A stretch of DNA of 64,000 nucleotides from Hydractinia symbiolongicarpus (GCF_029227915.1 NC_079878.1:18292001-18356000), one strand, 5' to 3'; shown: positions 21,431 to 31,831, counted from the first letter of the stretch. The notes: a model not told the origin generated them from the letters alone. Numbers and translations: made by a program.

Positions 21431-23142
21431 ATAGACATTGAAGTTTAAAAAATAATTATAATTATTCTTCTGTTATTTTACCTTATCACTGTTCTTTTGT
21501 TTTATTAAAAAAACAAGTTGAAATTATTTGGATGTCTTCTTGATTTATTAAAGGAGCCCTCTCGAATAAGCGCCCCTCTTTGAGAACCCAAAATTAAATG
21601 AGCACCCCGAGTAAATACGGTATTTGAAAACATTAGCAGGCTCGAATGTTAAAACCGCGAGGGTATTCTTTAAAATATTGCTTAAAATAGCAACGGGTGT
21701 TGTTTCTATGATTAATTTTTCTCAACTTTACGTTTAAAAGTATCCATGCCAATGCATTGCTAACAGCAGACAAATTTGTTTTTTTAGTTGCAAGAAAGGA
21801 ATTGGGCAACAATTATCGATATACATGACCGAAAAATCTCCTTGTGTTTACACTGTGGGGGTAAGTTACCTGAAGCTTTTAAAACTTATTCCAGTACCCT
21901 GTGTGAGTATGGATGTGCATAACCTTAAAAAACATAATGTGACAGCCGGGAAGAGAGGGATAATTCTTATATCCAAAGCATGCTAAATATAGCATTAGCG
22001 GATGATGAAAGATCACATTGTCGACTTTGATTAATTGAATTTGATAACATGGATTAAGGTGTTTAAACCTTGATTGAATTGTGTGTTGCCTGTTAACTTT
22101 AAGAATCAATAGTTGATTTTATGCTGCAAGATTTTAGTTTTGGTGTGAAGCGCTCCCTTATCGGTTTCACTGTTTCTCGAATTTCCCGAGGTATATTCGG
22201 TTTTACTCCTAACTCAGAACAGAGAATCAGGAACTAGCTTCGACAAGGGTAACTACAACTTTTTATGTCCCTGCACCAAGTATGTACTTTTTCATGTACT
22301 TTTGTATATACCTTACAACCCCAGTTCGGTTTTGAAGTCATTAGTGTACATCAGGTACTGGTTAGTTTTGTTGTTGATATTTCGTGACTAATTTTATTAT
22401 GCTTTTAGGTTGAATCTCCAATATTATGTCCACTTATAGCTAAAGCAAACGAATTTGGTTTATTTGAAACACCAGCATAATCTTCACATCGAATAGTTAA
22501 TTAAATCGTTACGTCATAATTGGCCTCGATGGTGGAGCGGAATTTTTGATCGCAACATTTAAAGTGGCAGTAACTCTTGTTAAATTTAAAAAATATTACA
22601 TTGCGTATTTAGTTAACTAAAGGTTTTTTTTTCAGAATATATATCCAATTTTTTCTATTACAACCCTCCTGTCATAATTTTATATTTTACAGCTATATTT
22701 CACCAAAAATATTCTATCTGATCCTTCTCTGTACGCTCAAAACGCCTTGAATAATTATTTCTGCCGAATATAGTTCCAGTATTACGCGCTTGTTAAGTTG
22801 AATTTCCCCTAAAAACGAAATGGAACGGAACGGACAATTGTAATTTTCACAATCTGATTGAGGGATAAAATTTTCCGTTCTGCTCCCAACTGAAAGTTAA
22901 AACAATTGAATCTTTTTTTTGCAGACAGGAAGGGAGAAATTTTTAAAACAAAAGAGCAACAATATGTATGATATACGTAAACTAGCTCGCATAATACAGA
23001 CGTTGAAAGTCATACCAATTTTGAGCAACCAAAGATGGCGTTCAATGTTTACAATTGGTGCTACTGTATATATATATATGCAAGTATAGTTCCCAAACCG
23101 AAATAGACCGCTTAGTGAAATTTCTATATCTCCAGGAGAAAT
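21431..23142. other. Non-coding stretch at the truncated left edge of Pol-C
   Basis: I see no gene. Expected Pol-C sequence to the left (PolB and TIR) is absent, so the boundary of Pol-C lies somewhere near 23100. A TATATATATATA run occurs at 23068-23081. Confidence 0.4.
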
Positions 23143-23514
23143 ATGGAAAATTTGGAAAAGGAGACCAAGCAGTGTTATAAATGTTTAAAATCCCTCCCCT
23201 TAAATCAGTTCAAGTCAACGGGTAAAGGACTGACAAAAACATGCATTCCCTGCCTTGATCTTGGGAGGGTATCAAAAGGCAATGCCAAACGTCGTATCTA
23301 CATGCAGCTCTTATACGAACTAATAATTATGCTACAGGATCATATCCAAGCCCAATTTAATGAGGGGTACGCGTGGGAAAATTATGAGAGACATGGTAAT
23401 AACAAGGTGCGATTTAGATATGATGAAACTTTTAATCGCCCAACCTTTGCTGACGTCAATAATGCATTACGACGAGCACAATATGCATTAACAAATGGAG
23501 ATCAAATGTTGTAG
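23143..23514 (+). CDS. Small zinc-ribbon protein, 123 aa (Pol-C)
   Basis: Intact frame. Zinc ribbon C-x2-C (QCYKC) and C-x2-C (TCIPC) 24 residues apart, then RRIYMQLLYELIIMLQDHIQAQFNEGYAWENY and a C-terminal helix. The LQ-HI-AQF-GY-W pattern matches the segment just before the HNH motif in the protein at 24633, suggesting a shared ancestor that lost the nuclease site. Its last codons overlap the start of the ATPase gene (ATG at 23495) by 20 nt, as in Pol-A. Confidence 0.7.
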   Translation: MENLEKETKQCYKCLKSLPLNQFKSTGKGLTKTCIPCLDLGRVSKGNAKRRIYMQLLYELIIMLQDHIQAQFNEGYAWENYERHGNNKVRFRYDETFNRPTFADVNNALRRAQYALTNGDQML

Positions 23515-24591
23515 GATCTGTAAGTAAATATTAACGCTACACAAGTTTAAAATCAGGGGCAATAATCGAACCAAACCTGCATAGGTTGCCTGACTACAGC
23601 GAAGGAGAGGCGGGCTGTGTCAAATAGAGATATCGTTGAATACCGCGGGTTGGATCTCATAGCTATCGATCGGGAAATTCGGGGTGTTTAACAGGATGAA
23701 GACTATCTCATCCTGTATGATCTACTCACATACAGGATTATAAGTCAATATACTGAACTCATTGGGGATGGCCCGGAGAAGGCAAGGCTTGTTGAAAGGT
23801 ATCACAATGCCCTGCGGTGCCTACGAGGCAAATTAAGGTATACTCCACCACCCCTCGAATACAAGGCTCGAGGGACTAAGCTCTGCCCTACATGTCGGGG
23901 ATTATTGGAAAACAATCATGGGGGTGTATTGATTTGCTCTACATGTGCCGGGATATATCCGAAGGTTCATAATCGGAAGTGGAGCAACTATTAGTAAATG
24001 GATGTTATAGGAGTCCCGCATACGGCGATCTTTACAGGTCCGACGTCTGGCGGAAAAACACAACGCGTCCTAGACCTGTTGGAAAATGAATACAAGGGAC
24101 ACTATCACAATATAGTGATACTTTGCCCTACTCTACGGTGGAATAAGACATACCTAGAGAGGGGCTCACTTTGGAAGGATAGCTATGTGTTCCTGATAGA
24201 CCCCGGAAATGAGCTTTTTGAATGGATTCGGAAACTGTTCTCATTATTGGCGGGTGAGGAGAGCCTTTTCGTGGTTGATGATTTGATATCTGACGAGAAC
24301 CTCGATAAAAAAAGGCAGCCCTTGCTTGAATTAGCTATTTCGGGTAGACACAGAAAGCATAGCCCGTGGCTCTTTACCCAATCGCATACTGCCTTGCCCA
24401 AGAATCTGAGGAGGCAAAAGAAGGCCCTGTTTTTATGGTATCCACATGAAAGGTCAGATATGAGGCTAATTGACGAAAAGACGAACCTAATAACAGACTG
24501 GAACGAAATCAAAGTTGAGCTGAAAAAATCAAAACCTTCTTGCTTGTACGTAAAGCTTGAGCACCCCAGGGCTTGGAATATCATCGAATAA
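23495..24591 (+). pseudogene. Packaging ATPase with zinc ribbons (Pol-C copy)
   Basis: N-terminal knuckle (KCCRICK) then stops at 23525 and 23575; the middle (QDEDYLILYDLLTYRIISQYTELIGD-PEKARLVER) matches Pol-A. Unlike Pol-A, about 70 codons follow that include a TFIIS-like ribbon (LCPTCRG, 14 residues, ICSTCAG) ending in two stops at 23993-23998. The 197-codon ATPase domain (23998-24591) is intact: Walker A GPTSGGKTQ (Cys to Gly), Walker B LFVVDD, then GRHRKHS, LPKNLRRQKKALFLWYPHE and a complete C-terminus. It would pump DNA into capsids in an active element. Confidence 0.8.
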
Positions 24592-24632
24592 GCGCAATTT
24601 TTGTTTGCCCTTGGGGACAAACACAAATCAAT

Positions 24633-25262
24633 ATGGAAGGGAAATGTAGGTGGTCAAAATGCAAACACTTTTTATCTTTGGACGGTTTCAAGATCAAGCA
24701 TAACGCTCAACCGACAAAATGGTGCATATGCTGCCTGGATAAAGCGAAGCGGTGGGGTGCCAACAACAAGTGCCCCTATCAAAGACGGAGGACAAGGTGT
24801 AGAGAGTGCGGCGGCGGAAGCGTCTGCCCCGAATGTAAAGAGTGCGACGGTATATAAATATGCCCCCATCAAAGGCGGAGGGCTTTTTGTAAACAGTGTG
24901 GTGGAAGTCAAAATTGCCTCCATCGACGGATAAGATCAATATGCAAAGACTGTGGGGGCGGAAGCATTTGCAGGCATGAAAAACAAAGGCAAAATTGTGC
25001 CATTTGCGACCCCTCTGGGCATCTGGCCGGTACCGTAAGAAACCAAACCCGCTACGCTCTAAAGGGAAACAAAGAGCTCAGCTCCCGGGAATATATCGGG
25101 TGTGATATCGCCACACTGCAGGCCCATATTGAGGACCAGTTTGTTGAGGGTATGACCTGGGACAACCATGGGGAGTGGCATATTGATCACAAAATACCAA
25201 TTAAATATAATGAAAATGGCAATGCCCCATCGCTTGCAGAGGTTGCGAAAAGGCTACACTAC
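24633..25262 (+). pseudogene. Zinc-repeat HNH endonuclease (Pol-C), truncated
   Basis: The N-terminus repeats the zinc-ribbon plan (CRWSKC...WCICC). Then come four Cys/His repeats of form C-x2-CGGGS-C-H (CRECGGGSVC, CKQCGGSQNC, CKDCGGGSICRH, CAIC) and a C-terminal HNH domain: EYIGCDIATLQAHIEDQF, GMTWDNHGEWHIDHKIPI (the H-IDH pair is catalytic), LAEVAKRLHYTNY. A frameshift near 24855 divides it. The gene stops at LHYTN where a LINE fragment begins at about 25267, removing the usual final residues. Such nucleases occur in giant viruses and Polintons. Confidence 0.75.
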
Positions 25263-25266
25263 ACCA

Positions 25267-26416
25267 ATTATTGCCTCAGGGTTCTGTGTTGGGCCCAATT
25301 ATTTTTAATATATTTATGAATGATTTATTTTATTTTATTGTAAATAGTGACCTACATAATTACGCAGACGACAATACGATATCAGCTTATTCAAACACTA
25401 TTAAAAATCTCATTAAGACTTTAGAAAGGGAATCCGAAATTGCCCTTTCTTGGTTAAATAATAACAAAATGATAGCAAATCCAAACAAATTTCATTCGAT
25501 CCTTCTATCAAGAGCCAAAATTGATAACTCGAAGCTTGAAATAAACATTGGCGATAGAGTCATACAATCAGAAAGGTCCGTAAAACTTTTAGGAGTAACA
25601 ATTGATGATAAATTAAATTTCAACTTGCACATTAGTAATCTTTGTCGAAAAGCCTCAGCCCAGCTGAATGCATTATTTAGATTTAAAAATGTACTATCTT
25701 TGCAAACAAGATCTATTTTAGCACAAAGCTTCGTGTATGCAAATTTTAATTATTGTCCCTTAGTTTGGCATTTCTCTTCTTCGAAATCTCTATTGAAAAT
25801 TGAAAAACTCCACAACAGGGCTTTAAGTTTTATTCATGATGACCCTAGACCAGTTGATTGCCTCCCAAATAAACATTATATGGAATTACTAAGGCATAGA
25901 TATTTATGCATAGAAATATTTAAAATTCGGAGAAACATCAGTCCTTCTTTCATGAAAGATATTTTCCTTTTTGAGGAAACTGATAGGCCAGTAAGAAGTC
26001 AAAACATGAACAACCTAAAAACCATCAGTGTAAAAACAAGCACCTTTGGTCTAAACAGTTTGCGATGTTTAGCCCCAAAAGTTTGGAATAAACTTCCTTT
26101 TCATACGAAGAGTTGCGAAGATCTAGTTAAATTTAAGCAAATGATTAAAAAATGGAATGGCTCTCACTGTTCATGCACAGAGTGTCGGCAATTGATTCCA
26201 TAACTTGCGTAATCAATACGAAAATGGCAGAGGGGGAATGTTTATCTTTTATTTATTATTTATTTATTATTTATTTATTATAGTTTTCATCTAAATTGTA
26301 AATATATAAAAATATTTGGTCGGTTTTGATTAGTTTTTTGCAAAATATTATTTTTTTTAAAGAACTATTGTATATAATAACCGACGGTAAATAAATTAAA
26401 TCAATCAATCAATCAA
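25267..26416 (+). mobile_element. 5'-truncated CR1-like LINE, copy A
   Basis: Starts inside ORF2 at the reverse transcriptase motif PQGSVLGPIIFN and continues with NYADDNTIS (catalytic YADD), then the thumb and C-terminal region ending CSCTECRQLIP at 26203, a 3' UTR rich in TTTATTTAT, and a (TCAA)n tail at 26397-26420. The open frame of 310 codons is intact. Inserted between the truncated HNH gene and the truncated integrase. Confidence 0.85.
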
Positions 26417-27134
26417 TCAATCATCGAGTTTGATGGCCTTGTTAGATTTCATGCCGATCATGGTAGTCTCGGTATTACTGCTTTTGACGATGGTATACAG
26501 GTGCTTGATCCAGGTGCTACTAAGCTCGCCGGAGACTAGCTCCTGTGCATCCTGGGGTTTGAATAGTCTTTCTGCAAGCACCTTATTGTAGGACTCTACA
26601 AAGGCCGTGAATGTATGGTGGTACTTTGTTGTAGCCCGCTTGATCTCAACCCCTTTGCCTTCCAGGAGCTTCGTTACATCCGATTTAAACTCGGAACCAT
26701 TGTCACACTGGAAGGTTTTAGGGTAGTGTAGGTGTCCGGCTTTGTAAATTTCCTTCAACATATTCGCAACCTAGCTAGCTTTCTTGGTACGCAGGCGTCT
26801 TGCTACTTTGTATCTTAAAGCTACGTCAATGCCTGTCAGGATATATTTATAGGTGTTTCCATATACCCTGTTGTGAGGCATGTACAGTATATCGAATTGG
26901 TGCATCTCATTGGGTGTCGTAATGGTAAAATGCGGATAATCGATCTTTTTAGGACCTCGAATGTGCCGGAGCCATAAGAGTTGCCTACTAAGCCAATGAA
27001 TACTAGCTTTTTGGAGAGGTCACTCTCCTTTGCGAGTAACCTAACGGCTTTCCGTCCGATCCACAAAAATTTTCCGGGGTATAGTAGATATTGCCAAGCT
27101 TTTTTGTTTCCCCCCGGTACGTGCGTTTTTGACA
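26417..27134 (-). pseudogene. INT: Polinton integrase fragment, copy A
   Basis: Identical to copy B. Open block MLKEIYKAGHLHYPKTFQCDN...AIKLDD carries the second Asp (QCDNGSEF) and Glu (FVESYNK) of the rve catalytic triad. The C-terminal part is cut off by the LINE tail; N-terminal part is split by frameshifts and a stop (TAG near 26772). Confidence 0.8.
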
Positions 27135-28029
27135 TGATAACTCGAAGCTTGAAATAAACATTGGCGATAGAGTCATACAATCAGAAAGGTCCGTAAAACT
27201 TTTAGGAGTAACAATTGATGATAAATTAAATTTCAACTTGCACATTAGTAATCTTTGTCGAAAAGCCTCAGCCCAGCTGAATGCATTATTTAGATTTAAA
27301 AATGTACTATCTTTGCAAACAAGATCTATTTTAGCACAAAGCTTCGTGTATGCAAATTTTAATTATTGTCCCTTAGTTTGGCATTTCTCTTCTTCGAAAT
27401 CTCTATTGAAAATTGAAAAACTCCACAACAGGGCTTTAAGTTTTATTCATGATGACCCTAGACCAGTTGATTGCCTCCCAAATAAACATTATATGGAATT
27501 ACTAAGGCATAGATATTTATGCATAGAAATATTTAAAATTCGGAGAAACATCAGTCCTTCTTTCATGAAAGATATTTTCCTTTTTGAGGAAACTGATAGG
27601 CCAGTAAGAAGTCAAAACATGAACAACCTAAAAACCATCAGTGTAAAAACAAGCACCTTTGGTCTAAACAGTTTGCGATGTTTAGCCCCAAAAGTTTGGA
27701 ATAAACTTCCTTTTCATACGAAGAGTTGCGAAGATCTAGTTAAATTTAAGCAAATGATTAAAAAATGGAATGGCTCTCACTGTTCATGCACAGAGTGTCG
27801 GCAATTGATTCCATAACTTGCGTAATCAATACGAAAATGGCAGAGGGGGAATGTTTATCTTTTATTTATTATTTATTTATTATTTATTTATTATAGTTTT
27901 CATCTAAATTGTAAATATATAAAAATATTTGGTCGGTTTTGATTAGTTTTTTGCAAAATATTATTTTTTTTAAAGAACTATTGTATATAATAACCGACGG
28001 TAAATAAATTAAATCAATCAATCAATCAA
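27135..28029 (+). mobile_element. CR1-like LINE 3' fragment, copy B
   Basis: Second copy created by the tandem duplication. It begins in mid-ORF2 after the YADD motif and keeps the C-terminal domain (to 27816) and tail, including the (TCAA)n at 28010-28033. Confidence 0.85.
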
Positions 28030-28748
28030 TCAATCATCGAGTTTGATGGCCTTGTTAGATTTCATGCCGATCATGGTAGTCTCGGTATTACTGCTTTTGA
28101 CGATGGTATACAGGTGCTTGATCCAGGTGCTACTAAGCTCGCCGGAGACTAGCTCCTGTGCATCCTGGGGTTTGAATAGTCTTTCTGCAAGCACCTTATT
28201 GTAGGACTCTACAAAGGCCGTGAATGTATGGTGGTACTTTGTTGTAGCCCGCTTGATCTCAACCCCTTTGCCTTCCAGGAGCTTCGTTACATCCGATTTA
28301 AACTCGGAACCATTGTCACACTGGAAGGTTTTAGGGTAGTGTAGGTGTCCGGCTTTGTAAATTTCCTTCAACATATTCGCAACCTAGCTAGCTTTCTTGG
28401 TACGCAGGCGTCTTGCTACTTTGTATCTTAAAGCTACGTCAATGCCTGTCAGGATATATTTATAGGTGTTTCCATATACCCTGTTGTGAGGCATGTACAG
28501 TATATCGAATTGGTGCATCTCATTGGGTGTCGTAATGGTAAAATGCGGATAATCGATCTTTTTAGGACCTCGAATGTGCCGGAGCCATAAGAGTTGCCTA
28601 CTAAGCCAATGAATACTAGCTTTTTGGAGAGGTCACTCTCCTTTGCGAGTAACCTAACGGCTTTCCGTCCGATCCACAAAAATTTTCCGGGGTATAGTAG
28701 ATATTGCCAAGCTTTTTTGTTTCCCCCCGGTACGTGCGTTTTTGACAT
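28030..28748 (-). pseudogene. INT: Polinton integrase, copy B (Pol-C)
   Basis: Start ATG at 28746-28748 (MSKTHVPGG), then TPEN-like and GRKA-LLAKES blocks, then in another frame the pattern GPKKIDYPHF, MHQFDILYMPHN (first catalytic Asp) and YKYILTGIDVA, a TAG, and finally the QCDNGSEF/FVESYNK part. At least two frameshifts and one nonsense codon. It lacks the C-terminal chromo-like region present in Pol-D because the LINE tail abuts after AIKLDD. Confidence 0.8.
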
Positions 28749-28778
28749 GTCTTTATTATACAGATGTTAAAAACGTTC

Positions 28779-29176
28779 CTACAGATATTTGTAGGCCATA
28801 AAGCCTAGTAGAGGCAATGAACCAAGGACGAACGTTAACTCACCATCCTGCTGGGTTTTTGAAGGTACAAAGAAGTCCTTCAATTGTGGGGCTATTTTGT
28901 CCGAGGCAATAAAGAACTGATACATATCATTGTCCAGCTCCCTCAAACTTTTCCCGCCTTAAGTTGCTTCTCTCTTTCTGTCGCAAACCAGTCTAATTTA
29001 GCCTGCCTCTTTCTGATCCACTCCGCCTGGGCTGCATTTAACTTTTCTATCGCAAGGTCATGCCGTTTTCTCTCGGCTTGCCCGTGCCCCGAGAGCTTGC
29101 TAAATAGAAAATTTTTCCCCAAAAATGCGAGGGCATTTATGGCCGCCCCGGCCACTATCACAGCCATTGTCGCCAT
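28779..29176 (-). pseudogene. Two-TM protein between MCP and integrase (Pol-C copy)
   Basis: N-terminal hydrophobic helix (MAVIVAGAAINALAFLG) followed by KLSGHGQAERKRHDLAIEKLNAAQAEW, a basic coiled coil, a frameshift near 28945, then QFFIA...LKDFFVPS and a C-terminal transmembrane helix (FVLGSLPLLGFMAYKYL) ending at TAG 28779-28781. Same gene order as Pol-D (61992). Function unknown; probably a virion membrane or minor structural protein. Confidence 0.65.
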
Positions 29177-29181
29177 TTATT

Positions 29182-29525
29182 TTAATATTCCACAGAATGA
29201 AACCTACCGTCCAAGATATTCAGCTGGCCGTCTTGAAGCAAATACACGTAAGCTATGAAATCATCGGTTCCGTCTGCCTTCTTTGTGATATGTAGGGTAA
29301 TCCCATCAGACAGACGTTGTAGGGCCCTTCCACTACCATGTAATCCATGATCGGGAGACGCCGGAAAGTCTTTCATTGAAAAATTTCCCGATGGTTACGC
29401 TGGAGTCATGGCTACCAAAGAGGTTCGCAATCTGTTCAAGATTGTCCTTGGGTAACATCGCGTGAGAGTACAAATCGTTGGACTCTCCCTCGACAGTGAC
29501 GCTAACCTTCTCAATCCCAATTTGT
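29182..29525 (-). pseudogene. MCP: Major capsid protein, C-terminal remnant (Pol-C)
   Basis: Matches the C-terminal ~110 residues of the Pol-D MCP: IEKVSVTVEGESN-LYSHAMLP, FGSHDSSVTIGKFF, then after a frameshift SPDHGLHGSGRALQRLSDGITLHITKK and the shared terminus LNILDGRFHSVEY. The N-terminal two-thirds are gone; reverse-transcriptase sequence takes over at about 29540. Confidence 0.75.
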
Positions 29526-29539
29526 CTCTTTGATGGAAA

Positions 29540-29697
29540 TTTGATCTATCTGTAATGTTATTTGCTTTAAGTGAGTTAATTTTAAACCACTCCATTAAAT
29601 TTTTTGTATCGTGAAGCAGGCGGTTAATTAAAACGGATAAAATAACATCGCAAGAATAAAGTGAGTTGTCATCAGCGAAGTATCGATAAGCATTCAA
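29540..29697 (-). pseudogene. Reverse-transcriptase fragment (LINE scrap)
   Basis: About 50 codons with AYRYFADDNSLYS (FADD catalytic box) followed by LLHDTKNLMEWFKINSLKAN, the usual helix after the RT active site. No LINE ends are visible. It sits exactly where about 3.5 kb of capsid-region genes are missing relative to Pol-D. Confidence 0.6.
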
Positions 29698-29700
29698 CCT

Positions 29701-30165
29701 GGATGGCTGAACTTATATAGCAACAACGATACCACTACACGGAAGGTGGGACCTGACCAGAGGGTTACAAAGATTGAGATCATGAATGGCCTGTACAAAA
29801 TCGAGGACATCGCGGCTATTGTCAACAGCCAGGCAGGAGATAAGATCAAACTGTTTGTTTTGAAAAATGCATATTGTAGACTCCGTGTCAGTGACGGGTA
29901 TACGGTGGTGATCGGTAGGCAATTGCAAGAGCTCCTGGAATTACCGACAATCCCGCAAGATAATATTACACAAAGGGTGACTACGATACCATATATAGAA
30001 CCGATATATATATATATCAAAAATTAAGACTTATTTGTCCACAATTGGATGAAGACGACTGCCTATCGGATGGTAAAAAATCGAAGGTTCTGTCCATGCT
30101 TCCTACCCGGGAGTTAAACTCGTTAAAAACGTCTAGCATCACGAGAAGAACGTTACGCTATTTGA
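29701..30165 (+). pseudogene. Penton-like minor capsid protein remnant (Pol-C)
   Basis: The block NGLYKIEDIAAIVNSQAGDKIKLFVLKNAYCRLRVSDGYTVVI matches the Pol-D protein at 58165. It is followed, in other frames, by a weak match to DGKKSKVLSMLPTREL (counterpart of NGEKSNILAVLPIKEL). Both the start and the last beta-strands are missing. Confidence 0.6.
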
Positions 30166-30194
30166 CATCACAATGTGCATTCTGATAGAATAAA

Positions 30195-30375
30195 GATGAG
30201 TGATATAGCTAAGCTGCACCCAAATTTGCCGAGTGCACCCGCGCAGGGCTCTGATCAGGATGAGGGACAGGTCTTTAGGCTGAAAAAAATTAAGGAGATA
30301 GAACAATATCTCCAGGATGAAATAAGATGCACAACACGTGCGTCAAGATGGGCGACCATGGTCTGCTTGGCGTAA
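30195..30375 (+). CDS. Small coiled-coil protein overlapping the next gene (Pol-C)
   Basis: MSDIAKLHPNLPSAP..., then acidic/Gln residues and VFRLKKIKEIEQYLQDEI, a short amphipathic helix. The Pol-D homologue (57964) is similar throughout but about 12 codons longer in the middle. Its last nine codons overlap the ATG of the downstream hydrophobic protein in the -1 frame. Unknown function. Confidence 0.5.
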
Positions 30376-30811
30376 GTGTGGTTACGTCAGGGCTGGAGAT
30401 AGGACCCATGGCCTCAGGTATGGGGGTGCCCTTGGCTTGTGCCATGGGGGGACTCGCGATTGCCGCCAGAATAGGGCAAGCCGGTCTTCGGAACGCTTCA
30501 AAACGTCTACGTGTTAAATCCAAAAAACATGAGGGTATAAGGCTGCTTGCGGAGGCAAAACTAAACTCGATTGTGGATCTGATCTGCAAGGCAATGGAAA
30601 TGGTATAATCAGCGACCATGAGTATAGCCTGATTAGACGTGAAAAAGAAAGATACATGTTGCTCAAGGAACAAATGCGGCAGAGATTTAACAGGATCGTG
30701 AATGCTATCAACGAACAGGAGAGAGCTCAACTAGTTGCCAAAGGTAGGGAGGAGGGAAAAGACGAAATTTTAAAAACACTTCAATCTTTCCATTATGCAA
30801 GCACTATGTAG
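30348..30811 (+). pseudogene. Glycine-rich hydrophobic protein (Pol-C copy)
   Basis: MGDHGLLGVSVVTSG then a long Gly/Ala/Met hydrophobic region (GMGVPLACAMGGLAIAARIG), a basic stretch (RLRVKSKKHEG), a conserved RLLAEAKLNSIVDLI helix and, after a frameshift near 30604, a Glu/Arg/Gln coiled coil ending ASTM at TAG 30809-30811. Homologue of 57520. The layout (hydrophobic segment plus coiled coil) suggests a membrane-active virion protein, by inference only. Confidence 0.6.
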
Positions 30812-30845
30812 AGTCTCCTGCCTGAATATAGGCCTTAATTTGTAT

Positions 30846-30880
30846 TATATTTTATAGACCTTTTGTGTCTATAAAATATA
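30846..30880. terminator. 14-bp perfect hairpin between convergent genes
   Basis: Arms TATATTTTATAGAC and GTCTATAAAATATA with a 7-nt loop. It lies between the end of the hydrophobic-protein gene (+, 30811) and the end of the SSB-like gene (-, 30886), so it may end transcription or supply poly(A) signals from both sides. Confidence 0.5.
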
Positions 30881-30885
30881 TGATT

Positions 30886-31460
30886 CTAGTCCTCGCTTAG
30901 TAACCACTCCTTTTTAAAGTCCTTATACCGACATTCTGTGATGTGTGTCTAGGGGTAGGGGTTTTTACCATGTACGTATACAGACGAAAAGGCTAAATTA
31001 GCGCTGGCTTGGCAGGGCTCATCATACGGTACGGGCATACCATAGAATTTGATGGTAATTACGTCCTTGTAATATTGAAGCTTAGCATTCACATAGCGAT
31101 CCTTTTTTACAGGCTCTGTCGTTAATTGCTCTGATATCAACTCCTCAACAATTGACAATATTTGACGATACTTTGCAATCCAATCAGGATATTCCTCAAC
31201 ATTCTCATTACCCGTGACGCATTGGCGTTATACTTAGTCACCCCATTCGGGGACCAGATTTTAGGTGTATTTACCCTCAAGGCCACCACAATGTCCTGTG
31301 TATGATACCCTACCACATATCGTTTGTTCTTACCTCCATTTGCGGGCATGGCTTCTGATACCGTTAAGTATTCTATATTGATATCATCGATATCTGTAAA
31401 CGTAGCAGCAAAATTGTAGAATATATTAGGTGTAACAAGCTCGTTCTCAAATTTAAGCAT
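30886..31460 (-). pseudogene. SSB-like conserved protein (Pol-C copy)
   Basis: Start MLKFENELV at 31460. Matches Pol-D (56590): NKRYVVGYHTQDIVVALRVNTP-I-SPNGVTKYN, then a frameshift near 31200 and IVEELISEQL...KKDRYVNAKLQYYKDVI...YGMPVP. A TAG follows KNPYP, and the C-terminus CRYKDFKKEWLLSED is acidic. See the Pol-D entry for the functional reasoning. Confidence 0.6.
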
Positions 31461-31515
31461 CTTGTTTATTGTATATTTTGAATGACTGCAGAGAATTACA
31501 TGTCATCGTACATAC

Positions 31516-31657
31516 TCAACCGCCCCCGTTATATGTTATATATTCATGGTAACAGTACCAGCATAACATTTTACCGCTTACCACGAACCTACGCCCGTCA
31601 TATGCATTTGTCATATGCATCGAGTACCCTTTCACAGTCGTCACAATGCTCATTCAT
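31516..31657 (-). pseudogene. Cys-rich zinc-binding miniprotein (Pol-C copy)
   Basis: MNEHCDDCERVLDAYDKC, a frameshift, then DGRRFVVSGKMLCWYCYHEYITYNGG: same spacing of Cys pairs and the ML-CW-Y-ITYNGG block as the intact 52-aa protein at 56405. Its ATG overlaps the last codons of the upstream 47-aa gene. Confidence 0.6.
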
Positions 31658-31793
31658 TTATTAGGATGTCAAGGCGAGCCTCCAAATCCTTAATCCTCCG
31701 TTCATTAGACCCCTCCTTCTCCTCTTGTACACATGCCAGGGTTACAAGTGGTAGGGATAGACCGATGGCGGTAAGGAAGGTCGTGAAAATCAT
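31650..31793 (-). CDS. 47-aa signal-anchor plus coiled-coil protein
   Basis: MIFTTFLTAIGLSLPLVTLACV is a clear signal peptide or membrane anchor with a Cys at the end, followed by EEKEGSNERRIKDLEARLDILINE, a short coiled coil. ATG to TGA, no lesion. Overlaps the next gene's ATG (AATGAATGA). No relative recognised in the other copies. Confidence 0.45.
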   Translation of the reverse strand: MIFTTFLTAIGLSLPLVTLACVQEEKEGSNERRIKDLEARLDILINE

Positions 31794-31831
31794 ACTTTTC
31801 AAACTATATTGACAGTTGATACACATCTTTA

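Larger units (their letters stand above)
25522..28749. repeat. Perfect 1613-bp tandem duplication
   Basis: Unit 1 is 25522-27134 and unit 2 is 27135-28747 (the TG dinucleotide at the junction is shared, so borders can slide by 2 nt). Every paired landmark I checked is offset by exactly 1613: 26203/27816, 26417/28030, 26761/28374. I saw no mismatch. The unit contains the 3' part of the LINE plus the integrase fragment. Either a very recent event or an assembly artefact. Confidence 0.9.

Noticed and set aside
28010-28033. (TCAA)n as a regulatory or CRISPR-like repeat
   Set aside because: It is the 3' tail of a LINE, duplicated with it.
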